A DNA stretch of 20,835 nt from Clostridiales bacterium (GTDB taxonomy: Bacteria > Bacillota > Clostridia > Oscillospirales > Oscillospiraceae), in contig JAAYFX010000048.1 in NCBI GenBank assembly GCA_012728025.1, positions 1-20,835 of the forward strand, given 5' to 3'. Both the position numbers and the translations under genes were made by a program. The notes under the pieces are model-generated. The model was not told the DNA's origin, did no database searches, and was given only the letters and a program-made list of their open reading frames with translations. This document shows positions 7,561 through 13,051 of the stretch, one piece after another (the first letter of the stretch is position 1; every line of letters starts with the position of its first letter).

Positions 7561-8181
7561 ATGACAACACCTGAAAAAGTCGCATATTTAAAAGGTCTTG
7601 CCGAAGGCTTGGGTCTTGGCAAGGAGACAAAAGAAGATAAGCTTTTTAACGCAATTATAGACATTTTAAGCTCAGTGGCATCCGATTTGGAAGACCTTGA
7701 GGAAAATGCTATGGACCTTGGCGAGGAGCTTGACGCAATATCCGACGACCTTGCCCTTGTAGAAAGCCTTGTTTACGACGAGGACGACTGCTGCTGCGGT
7801 GATTATGGCCATGACCTTGGTGATAACTGCTGTGGTGACCACAGCCATGAGCATGGAGATGGCTGTTGCGGCGACCACGACCATGACCATGATGACTGCT
7901 GTTGCGGTGACCACGACCACAATCATGAGCATGGGGATTGCTGTTGTGGCGGCCACGGCCATGAAGACCATATATGTACTGATGCCGTATTTTACGAAAT
8001 CACCTGCCCCGCCTGTGAAAATACCATCACAGTAGACGGTGATGTTCTCGCTCTTGGAAAAATCCAGTGCCCCAACTGCGGCGAAATGCTGGAGTTTGAT
8101 ATGGAAAATATCGAATTTGAAGATGATTTTGACGCTCCCGCAAAGGAAAATGGCCATGGCCACGGTTGCGGCTGCCACTAA
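7561..8181 (+). CDS. Cys/His-repeat metal-binding protein with zinc ribbon (CD1247-like N-terminus)
   Basis: 206 residues in three parts. Residues 1-72 are an acidic helical domain (YLKGLAEGLGL, then KLFNAIIDILSS and a Leu/Glu/Asp-rich helix) resembling the N-terminal domain of the clostridial CD1247 family. Residues 75-138 are five imperfect repeats of the form D-x-C2-3-G-D/G-H-x-H-x-H, holding 13 Cys and 14 His. Residues 149-173 are a rubredoxin-like zinc ribbon (C149PAC152 and C170PNC173), and the tail ends GHGHGCGCH. There is no signal peptide or membrane segment, so it is cytoplasmic. The repeat should bind soft metals such as Zn, Ni or Cu, as in nickel chaperone His-rich tails or metallothioneins. 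It follows efp by 78 bases with an AAGGAGG site and ends at a strong terminator. Function is unknown; storage, buffering or delivery of metal is inferred. Confidence 0.85.
   Translation: MTTPEKVAYLKGLAEGLGLGKETKEDKLFNAIIDILSSVASDLEDLEENAMDLGEELDAISDDLALVESLVYDEDDCCCGDYGHDLGDNCCGDHSHEHGDGCCGDHDHDHDDCCCGDHDHNHEHGDCCCGGHGHEDHICTDAVFYEITCPACENTITVDGDVLALGKIQCPNCGEMLEFDMENIEFEDDFDAPAKENGHGHGCGCH
7786..7974 (+). repeat. In-gene tandem repeat encoding CCCGDHDHDH units
   Basis: Five degenerate direct repeats of roughly 33-42 bases within the preceding gene, each opening with TGC/TGT runs and continuing GGTGACCACGACCAT or similar. Unit lengths vary in multiples of three, so the frame is kept. This is a substrate for slippage and copy-number change. 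Confidence 0.8.
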
Positions 8182-8192
8182 AAACTAAAACT

Positions 8193-8221
8193 AAAGACCC
8201 GGCTGTCGCTGGGTCTTTTTT
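8193..8221 (+). terminator. Rho-independent terminator after the Cys/His protein gene
   Basis: AAAGACCCGGC (8193-8203) pairs with GCTGGGTCTTT (8208-8218) with one G-T wobble around a TGTC tetraloop, and the 3' arm merges into a run of T to 8221. It closes the efp to Cys/His block. Confidence 0.92.
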
Positions 8222-8281
8222 ATGTATATACGAGCGTCCATATCGCTGTGATATTTTAAAATTCAAGCTTCCCCGAAATCT

Positions 8282-8310
8282 TTGTTTTTTTCATAAAACC
8301 ATGCTATAAT
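8282..8310 (+). promoter_or_regulatory. Sigma-A-type promoter before the GNAT gene
   Basis: TTGTTT (8282-8287), a 17-base spacer and a perfect TATAAT (8305-8310). The -10 is the first half of the inverted repeat at 8305-8330. Transcription would start near 8317 and leave a leader of about 165 bases before the ATG at 8482. Confidence 0.7.
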
Positions 8311-8330
8311 GTCGGCAAGCAGACATTATA
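8305..8330. promoter_or_regulatory. Inverted repeat overlapping the -10, probable operator
   Basis: TATAATGTC (8305-8313) and GACATTATA (8322-8330) are perfect 9-bp inverted copies separated by 8 bases. A dyad covering the -10 and the start site is the standard place for a repressor. No regulator gene is adjacent, so the protein that binds is unknown. Confidence 0.55.
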
Positions 8331-8425
8331 AGTTATTTAACCGCATATAGCATAAAGCCGTCATGCGGCTGTGCTATAACGCCCTCCATTGTCCCCCGTT
8401 TAAATGCGGAAATAGATTGCCGAAA
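8311..8425 (+). other. Nested-stem leader, candidate structured RNA
   Basis: Within the 300-base gap 8182-8481 three stems nest: TCGGCAA (8312-8318) with TTGCCGA (near 8418-8424); CCGCAT (8341-8346) with ATGCGG (near 8404-8409); and a central hairpin. In the central hairpin TATAGCA (8346-8352) pairs with TGCTATA (8372-8378) and AGCCG (8356-8360) with CGGCT (8366-8370) around TCATG. The outermost stem starts at or just before the predicted transcription start, so it may be incomplete in the RNA. I do not recognise a named riboswitch, 6S RNA or SRP RNA. Confidence 0.4.
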
Positions 8426-8481
8426 TCAGCTTTTACATCTTCTAAATACTTAACAAATAAAATAACAATCGGAGGTATATT

Positions 8482-8913
8482 ATGATATTCTTACAAAAGT
8501 GCAGCAAAACAGATATTCCGGCGGCAGCTCAAATGATGTGTACGGTATATGCCGAGCCTCCTTGGAGCGAAAAATGGCAGCTTGATAGGGCAGAAAAGCG
8601 TATTACCGCATTTTTATCCGGTGATTACAGGCGTGGTTATGCCCTAATCCTTGAAAGGGACCCCATAGGCTACCTTTTCGGCAGGATAGACCTAACGGCT
8701 AAAAGCGATATTTTTTATGTGGACGAAATTTTTGTCCACCCCCGCTATCAGCGTAAAGGTTCCGGTAGCATGGCAATGGTTCAACTTGCTCAGGAACTTA
8801 AAAAAGAGGGAATTTCCCGCATAGAGCTTCACACTATTTCCGAGGACATAAGCTTTTACGAAAAAAACGGTTTTGTAAAATCCTCATACAGGTATCTGGA
8901 GAAAAAAATATGA
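8482..8913 (+). CDS. GNAT-family N-acetyltransferase
   Basis: 143 residues. The fold signature is clear: an N-terminal strand and helix (QKCSKTDIPAAAQMM), a mid strand FYVDEIFVHPRYQRKGSGSMAM that is motif A with the acetyl-CoA pyrophosphate loop Q-R-K-G-S-G, and a C-terminal IELHTISEDISFYEKNGFVKSS motif B. It should transfer an acyl group from acetyl-CoA to an amine; the substrate is unknown. In motif A the usual RxxGxG reads QRKGSG, which is normal. The start has GGAGG 7 bases upstream. The stop overlaps the start of the flavoprotein gene (ATGA at 8910-8913), so the two are a coupled pair. The promoter and palindromes upstream suggest regulated expression. Confidence 0.9.
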   Translation: MIFLQKCSKTDIPAAAQMMCTVYAEPPWSEKWQLDRAEKRITAFLSGDYRRGYALILERDPIGYLFGRIDLTAKSDIFYVDEIFVHPRYQRKGSGSMAMVQLAQELKKEGISRIELHTISEDISFYEKNGFVKSSYRYLEKKI

Positions 8914-9497
8914 AGGTACTTCTTATAAACGGCAGCCCCCACGCCAAAGGTTCTACCTACACTGCCCTTTCCGCCATAACATCTGAACTTGAAAAGGGCG
9001 GAATTGATTGCGAAATTTTTCATATAGGCACAGAGCCTATAAGCGGCTGTTTAGCCTGCGGCAAATGCAGGGAAACAGGGCGATGTTTTATGGACGATGC
9101 TGTAAACGAAGCTTTAGATAAAGCCTCCTTCTGTGACGGCTTTATCTTTGGCTCTCCAGTGTATTATGCCTCGGCCAATGGCTCTATGATTTCTTTTATG
9201 GACAGGCTTTTTTATACTCATACAGATTATTTTGCCTATAAGCCCGCAGCCTGCATCTGCGCCGCCCGCCGTGGCGGAGCCACAGCCACCTATGACCAGC
9301 TTAATAAATATTTAGGCATAAATAAAATGATATGCCTGCCTTCAGTTTACTGGAACATGGTTTACGGACGCACAGCCGAGGAGGTTTCAAAAGACACCGA
9401 AGGCATGAATATAATGCGAGCTATTGGTAAAAACATGGTTTGGATGCTCAAAGTGCTGGAGAATGCTAAAAATCAGGGCATTGAAAATCCTCTTTAG
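8910..9497 (+). CDS. Iron-sulfur flavoprotein, NADPH-dependent FMN reductase family
   Basis: 195 residues with a flavodoxin-like fold. The FMN phosphate loop is INGSPHAKGSTYTAL at residues 6-20, and the second FMN contact is FGSPVYYASANGSMISFMDRL. A compact cysteine cluster C47-x2-C50-x2-C53-x5-C59 sits after the second strand. This matches the C-x2-C-x2-C-x4-7-C signature that binds a 4Fe-4S cluster in Isf-type flavoproteins of anaerobes. These are homodimeric electron carriers that pass electrons between ferredoxin-like donors and oxidants such as O2, peroxide or quinones. Translation is coupled to the GNAT gene by a 4-base overlap. No dedicated terminator follows, and the redox cassette at 9578 begins 80 bases later. 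Cofactor assignment is well supported; physiological partners are not known. Confidence 0.86.
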   Translation: MKVLLINGSPHAKGSTYTALSAITSELEKGGIDCEIFHIGTEPISGCLACGKCRETGRCFMDDAVNEALDKASFCDGFIFGSPVYYASANGSMISFMDRLFYTHTDYFAYKPAACICAARRGGATATYDQLNKYLGINKMICLPSVYWNMVYGRTAEEVSKDTEGMNIMRAIGKNMVWMLKVLENAKNQGIENPL

Positions 9498-9577
9498 GCC
9501 GAAAAACAAAAATCTTATGCTTCCCTTTGGGTTTTACTAAGCGTATAAGACTATAATCAAACAAGGAGACATCGGAT

Positions 9578-10213
9578 ATGAAAAGATTCGCTATCGCTCT
9601 TTTGTCTTTTTCCCTTATATGCCTTGCTATGGCGGGCTGTGTTATGAAGCCTTCAATATCAAATGCACCTGAACTTTTTCCCGCTGACCAGCAGTCAGGC
9701 GAAATTGAAACTTCCGGTGATGGTCAGGAAACAAAGGCGGGTGAAGCTCCCAAAACAAGTTTTGCCGGCTCTATGGAGAGCTTTTCCGCCCCCGATATGG
9801 AGGGCAACACTGTTACAGAAGCCATCTTTTCTGATTTTGATGTAACTATGGTCAATATATGGACCACTTGGTGCGGCTACTGCATCATGGAAATGCCCGA
9901 CCTTCAGGAGTTATATGAGAACCTGCCCGATAATGTTAACCTTATTTCTGTCTGCGGCGACGCTGATACGGAAAGGGAGCTTGTAGCCGAAATACTTTTG
10001 GAATACGGCATCACCTTCACAGTTCTTGAGGCAAATGACGATATAAACCGTTCTTTTATATCGGGGGTTCAAGCCTATCCCACCACAGTTTTTCTGGATG
10101 GCAAGGGCCGTCCCATAGGAAATCCTCAGCTTGGCATTCCCAGCTATGGGGAAAGTATCTCCAATTCCTATATGCTCCTTATTGATGCAGCCCTTGAAAC
10201 TATCGGAAAATAA
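9578..10213 (+). CDS. Thioredoxin-like lipoprotein, TlpA/ResA family
   Basis: 211 residues. The signal peptide ends in the lipobox LAMAGC with lipidated C21. A disordered Ser/Glu/Gly-rich linker (22-65) precedes a thioredoxin fold (66-211). The active site is W98-C99-G-Y-C102, and the cis-proline loop is QAYPTTVFLD. The AhpC/TSA-like opening (FSAPDMEGNTV) and the helix after the CXXC (EMPDLQELYENL) are typical of TlpA/ResA. It should exchange thiols and disulfides on the outer membrane face, acting as a reductase if it receives electrons. The CXXC peptide gene (10241) and the 4Fe-4S membrane protein gene (10387) follow directly, and they are the likely reductant supply. The ATG follows AAGGAG by 9 bases. 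TATAAT at 9552-9557 may be a local -10, but its -35 is poor. Confidence 0.93.
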   Translation: MKRFAIALLSFSLICLAMAGCVMKPSISNAPELFPADQQSGEIETSGDGQETKAGEAPKTSFAGSMESFSAPDMEGNTVTEAIFSDFDVTMVNIWTTWCGYCIMEMPDLQELYENLPDNVNLISVCGDADTERELVAEILLEYGITFTVLEANDDINRSFISGVQAYPTTVFLDGKGRPIGNPQLGIPSYGESISNSYMLLIDAALETIGK

Positions 10214-10240
10214 CTTCTTATTTCCAAAGGAAGGTTCATC

Positions 10241-10387
10241 ATGAGCAGAAAAAGAAAAAATATTATCCGCCTTGGGGTTTTGCTCATCTGTCTTGCCTTC
10301 ATCATAGGGGGGCTCCTGCGGGAGGAACATCTTATGGTTTTGCAAAAGGCGGCCAACATCTGCCTTGAGTGCATAGGAGTGGGCTGA
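10241..10387 (+). CDS. Small CXXC membrane peptide, CD1871A-like
   Basis: 48 residues, easily missed. The ATG at 10241 follows AAGGAAGG by 6 bases. The peptide has a basic start (MSRKRKN), one membrane helix (residues 8-26, IIRLGVLLICLAFIIGGLL) and a short tail ending in C41-L-E-C44-IGVG. The orientation rule puts the CXXC outside the cytoplasm. Length, single helix and terminal CXXC match what I recall of the CD1871A family of clostridial CXXC peptides, which occur beside a TlpA-like protein and a 4Fe-4S protein. Its stop shares one base with the ATG of the next gene (TGATG), so translation is tightly coupled. It may be a thiol relay between the 4Fe-4S protein and the TlpA lipoprotein; that role is inferred. 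Confidence 0.82.
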   Translation: MSRKRKNIIRLGVLLICLAFIIGGLLREEHLMVLQKAANICLECIGVG

Positions 10388-11292
10388 TGAAAAAGCACTC
10401 TGAAAAACACTTTGCCCGCCGCAGGCTAAGTTTTCAAATAGCCGCTGCGGCTCTTATAAATGGCTATGCTATGGGTTTTGCAAAAGGCAAGATATTCACA
10501 GGCTCTTCCAAAATGTTTTGTGTGCCGGTTTTAAACTGCTATTCCTGCCCCGCCGCTTTGGGCGCCTGCCCTGTGGGTGCCCTTCAGTCAATTATAGGCA
10601 GCGCAAGGTATGATTTTTCCTTTTATGTAGTGGGTCTTATCATGCTTTTCGGTCTTGTGCTGGGCAGGCTTATCTGCGGTCTTTTATGCCCCTTTGGTCT
10701 GGTGCAAGACCTTTTGTATAAAATACCCCTGCCGAAAATTCGGGTAAATCCCCGCATTGACAGGCCCCTGCGTTTTTTAAAATACATAGTGGGGGCTGTT
10801 TTTGTTGTGCTTTTGCCTCTTTTTTTAACTAATCAATTTGGAACCGCTCCCCCGTATTTCTGCAAGCTTATATGTCCCGCCGGTATTCTTGAGGGCGCCT
10901 TTCCCCTTATCGCCGCAAACCCCAGCCTTCGCTCTTCCCTTGGCTTTTTGTTTAACTGGAAGCTTTTTGTGCTGGTGGCGGTTCTTGTATCCTCGGTTTT
11001 TATCTACCGTCCATTTTGCAAATACCTTTGTCCATTAGGTGCTTTCTATTCTCTTTTTAACAGGTTCAGCCTTTACGGTATGTATCTGGACAAAAGTCTC
11101 TGCATAAACTGCAAAGCCTGCGAGAGAAAGTGCCTTATGAACGTGGAGCTTACAAAAAATATTAACTCTCCTGAATGTATACGCTGTGGAGCCTGCAAGT
11201 CAGTCTGCCCAAAAGGAGCCATATCTTCGGGCTTTGACATTAAGATAAAGCCTATAAAAACCGATAAAAAACAGGGACATTCAAAAACATAG
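10387..11292 (+). CDS. Polytopic 4Fe-4S membrane protein, NapH/YccM-like
   Basis: 301 residues from the ATG at 10387, which has AGGAG 8 bases upstream and shares a base with the previous stop. An upstream in-frame GTG at 10369 lies inside the previous gene and has no ribosome site. About five membrane helices alternate with cysteine motifs: C45, C51, C54 and C61 (CVPVLNCYSCP then ACPVGALQ), CGLLCPFGLVQ, CKLICPAGI and CKYLCPLGAF. The cytoplasmic tail has two ferredoxin motifs, CINCKACERKC and CIRCGACKSVCPKGAI. The CxxxCP motifs are those of the NapH/MauN/NosR/CcoG group, which move electrons from reduced ferredoxin or quinol across the membrane. With the TlpA lipoprotein and the CXXC peptide it forms a three-gene redox unit, presumably feeding electrons outward. 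No heme gene is adjacent. A terminator follows. Confidence 0.9.
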   Translation: MKKHSEKHFARRRLSFQIAAAALINGYAMGFAKGKIFTGSSKMFCVPVLNCYSCPAALGACPVGALQSIIGSARYDFSFYVVGLIMLFGLVLGRLICGLLCPFGLVQDLLYKIPLPKIRVNPRIDRPLRFLKYIVGAVFVVLLPLFLTNQFGTAPPYFCKLICPAGILEGAFPLIAANPSLRSSLGFLFNWKLFVLVAVLVSSVFIYRPFCKYLCPLGAFYSLFNRFSLYGMYLDKSLCINCKACERKCLMNVELTKNINSPECIRCGACKSVCPKGAISSGFDIKIKPIKTDKKQGHSKT

Positions 11293-11335
11293 CCTTTGCC
11301 CCCTAGGGAAGGTTTAAAAGTGTTTTTAATATTGG

Positions 11336-11367
11336 AAAGGGAGCAGTGTTTAAATTGCTTCCTTTTT
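11336..11367 (+). terminator. Terminator after the redox cassette
   Basis: AAAGGGAGCA (11336-11345) pairs with TGCTTCCTTT (11356-11365) with one G-T pair and a 10-base loop, running into TTTTT to 11367. It lies between the 4Fe-4S gene and the convergent spmB gene. The leftward T-run is short, so it is mainly a rightward terminator. Confidence 0.82.
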
Positions 11368-11398
11368 ATGCGGCCTTACCCCCTTTAGTTTTGACAGC

Positions 11399-11923
11399 TT
11401 AAAAGCCGAAAAACAGTCTCGTGAAAAACACTGCGGCCACAAAGCCCGTAAAGTCAGCAATTAGGGCTGCCGGTATGGCGTGGCGGCTGTTTTTTATCCC
11501 TGCCGCCCCGAAATATACGGCAATTACATAAAAGGTTGTCTCTGTGGAGCCTAGCATAACAGCGGCACAACGCCCAGTAAAGGAATCCGCTCCGCTGGTT
11601 TTTATTATATCTCCGGCAAGGGCCAAGGCTCCACTGCCGCTTAAGGGCCGCATCAACATTAAAGGCACAGTTTCGGAGGGTATCCCCAAAAGGGAGCTTA
11701 GGGGGGAAATCATCCGGCACAAGACATCCAAAGCGCCGCTTTCCCGCAGCATATATATACAGGGTAAAAGTGTTATAAGTGCCGGTATAATGCCCCATAT
11801 AACCCTCAATCCATCCTTCGCTCCCTTAGTCATTGCCGAGAAAACATCTGTTTTCTTAAAGATGGCATAAGTAAATATTCCCCCCAGTATAAGAGGCACG
11901 GCAAGCTCTCCTAAAAATCTCAT
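11399..11923 (-). CDS. spmB: Spore maturation protein B
   Basis: 174 residues, family length. A nucleoside-transporter-gate type membrane protein with about four hydrophobic segments and the hallmark stretches GIIPALITLLPCIYMLRESGAL, LMRPLSGSGALAL and MLGSTETTFYVIAVYFGAAGI. In Bacillus SpmA and SpmB are made in the mother cell and are needed for core dehydration and heat resistance. The ATG overlaps the spmA stop by 4 bases, so the two are translated as a pair. The transported substance, if any, is not known. In Bacillus spmAB follow dacB; here no dacB is adjacent, and the downstream neighbour is a convergent redox operon. Confidence 0.95.
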   Translation of the reverse strand: MRFLGELAVPLILGGIFTYAIFKKTDVFSAMTKGAKDGLRVIWGIIPALITLLPCIYMLRESGALDVLCRMISPLSSLLGIPSETVPLMLMRPLSGSGALALAGDIIKTSGADSFTGRCAAVMLGSTETTFYVIAVYFGAAGIKNSRHAIPAALIADFTGFVAAVFFTRLFFGF

Positions 11924-12501
11924 GGACTTGAAAGTTTTTCAAAGAGCTTTGCCGCAAAAATCCCTGCGCTAACGGAAGCGGCAGATGTCAGCCAGACGGC
12001 AGGCAGTATGTCATAAGGGGCAAAGGCCCCCAAAGAAGTCCTTAAAGCGGCAACAGTGGTGGGCAAAAGCTGTATTGATGCTGTGTTCATCACAACCAAA
12101 AGGCATAGCTCGTTGGAGGCATGGCTTTGACCTGAGAGTTTTTGCATAAGAGTTGCCGCTCGTATGCCGGCAGGAGTGGCGGCGTTGCCCAGACCCAAAA
12201 GATTTGCACTTACATTTTGGGAAAGAGCCTCCATAGTTTCTCGGTCTTTGGCTGCTGTGGGGAAAATCCTCCCCAGAACAGGCCGCAGCAGCTTTGATAG
12301 TTTTTCTGCAAGGCCGGACTGCCGCATAAGCTCTATAACAGCTGACCACAGGCAGATAATTCCGCAAAGGGCAATACACAGGCTTACAGCCTCGCCGGCC
12401 CCCTGAGTCCATGCGGCAACAAGAGATTGAAGGTTTCCGTTTACCATGGCAAAAACTATTGAAACCAGCACTGAAATAGCAATAATAAGGCTTAATACCA
12501 T
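11920..12501 (-). CDS. spmA: Spore maturation protein A
   Basis: 193 residues from the ATG at 12499-12501 (complement), chosen because AAAGGAG lies 9 bases upstream. A TTG further up (12520-12522) would place that ribosome site inside the coding region. The protein has an N-terminal membrane segment (VLSLIIAISVLVSIVFAMVNG), the gate-domain motif GAGEAVSLCIALCGIICLWS, the conserved SQNVSANLLGLGNAATPAGIRA segment, and the SHASNELCLLVVMNTASIQLLPTTVAALR region diagnostic of SpmA. It is co-expressed with spmB through a 4-base overlap. A sporulation-specific promoter is expected in 12502-12600 but I could not pick one with confidence. Confidence 0.95.
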   Translation of the reverse strand: MVLSLIIAISVLVSIVFAMVNGNLQSLVAAWTQGAGEAVSLCIALCGIICLWSAVIELMRQSGLAEKLSKLLRPVLGRIFPTAAKDRETMEALSQNVSANLLGLGNAATPAGIRAATLMQKLSGQSHASNELCLLVVMNTASIQLLPTTVAALRTSLGAFAPYDILPAVWLTSAASVSAGIFAAKLFEKLSSP

Positions 12502-12578
12502 TATCTTCGTCTCCTTTGTCAATATTTTGTGATTAGTTACAAAAATAACTTATTTTGAAATATTTTTAAATAAACTGA

Positions 12579-12606
12579 TTGACATTTATCGACAAATTGT
12601 TATAAT
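12579..12606 (+). promoter_or_regulatory. Near-consensus promoter P1 of the AbrB-type gene
   Basis: A perfect TTGACA (12579-12584), a 16-base spacer and a perfect TATAAT (12601-12606). It is the closest match to vegetative consensus in the window. Transcription would start near 12613, about 70 bases before the ATG. Confidence 0.85.
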
Positions 12607-12625
12607 CCTATATACAAACTATAAT
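12597..12625 (+). promoter_or_regulatory. Second overlapping promoter P2 of the AbrB-type gene
   Basis: TTGTTA (12597-12602), a 17-base spacer and TATAAT (12620-12625). Its -35 overlaps the -10 of P1, so the two cannot be occupied together. This suggests strong or switchable expression. Confidence 0.5.
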
Positions 12626-12684
12626 AGATTAGGAATTTTATGTCGGTTTTCTTACGGGAAACAGATTATAAAGGGGGTATTTTT

Positions 12685-12930
12685 ATGAAATCAATCGGAA
12701 TTTTCAGAAAAGTTGATGAGCTTGGGCCCATAGTTCTTCCCATAGAGCTTCGCCGCACTCTGGATATAGCGGAGAGGGACTCTTTGGAGATATATGTGGA
12801 CAACGACTCTATTATTCTGCGCAAATACCAACCTGCCTGCATTTTCTGTGACAATGCCCGTGATGTAATAGCATACAAAAATAAAAATGTTTGCAAAAGT
12901 TGTATAAAGGCTCTTGAGGAAAACATATAG
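12685..12930 (+). CDS. AbrB-family transition-state regulator with zinc-binding tail
   Basis: 81 residues from the ATG at 12685, with AAGGGGG 8 bases upstream. An in-frame ATG at 12640 has no ribosome site and is not homologous-looking. Residues 1-48 are the swapped-hairpin DNA-binding domain, very close to Bacillus AbrB (R-KVDELG, LPIELRRTLDIAE, LEIYV, IILRKY). The DNA-contacting residues R8, R23 and R24 are present, but the equivalent of AbrB Arg15 is proline (DELGP). The C-terminal part has C52-x2-C55 and C70-x2-C73, a zinc-knuckle tail common in clostridial AbrB paralogues, replacing the Bacillus multimerisation domain. Such regulators hold stationary-phase and sporulation genes off during growth. 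The position opposite spmA invites cross-regulation, but that is inference. Confidence 0.92.
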   Translation: MKSIGIFRKVDELGPIVLPIELRRTLDIAERDSLEIYVDNDSIILRKYQPACIFCDNARDVIAYKNKNVCKSCIKALEENI

Positions 12931-12994
12931 CAAAGTTGCTGAAATCATAAGAAAAAGTGGCAGCAGGTAAAGCCCTGTGTCCCTTAGATATGAA

Positions 12995-13046
12995 TATAAA
13001 AAAGGTGGGAAAAGCGCCGTCTGGCGCTTTTCCCACCTTTTTTATA
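12995..13046. terminator. Bidirectional terminator, 24-bp stem
   Basis: The 5' arm (12995-13018), ending GGTGGGAAAAGCGCC, pairs perfectly with 13023-13046 around a GTCT tetraloop. Six A before and six T after make a functional T-tract on both strands. It separates the rightward abrB-type gene from the convergent membrane protein gene ending at 13052. Confidence 0.95.
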
Positions 13047-13051
13047 TCTTT

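Noticed and set aside
7786..7974. Regular repeats that might suggest a CRISPR-like array
   Set aside because: The units are in-frame, degenerate and without unique spacers; they encode a protein repeat.
7672..8178. 168-codon open frame on the complementary strand of the Cys/His protein gene
   Set aside because: It is the mirror of GAC/CAC/TGC-rich codons, giving a low-complexity Ala/Val/Met protein with no ribosome site.
12640..12684. N-terminal extension of the AbrB-type protein
   Set aside because: The ATG at 12640 has no ribosome site, while AAGGGGG precedes the ATG at 12685, where AbrB homology begins.
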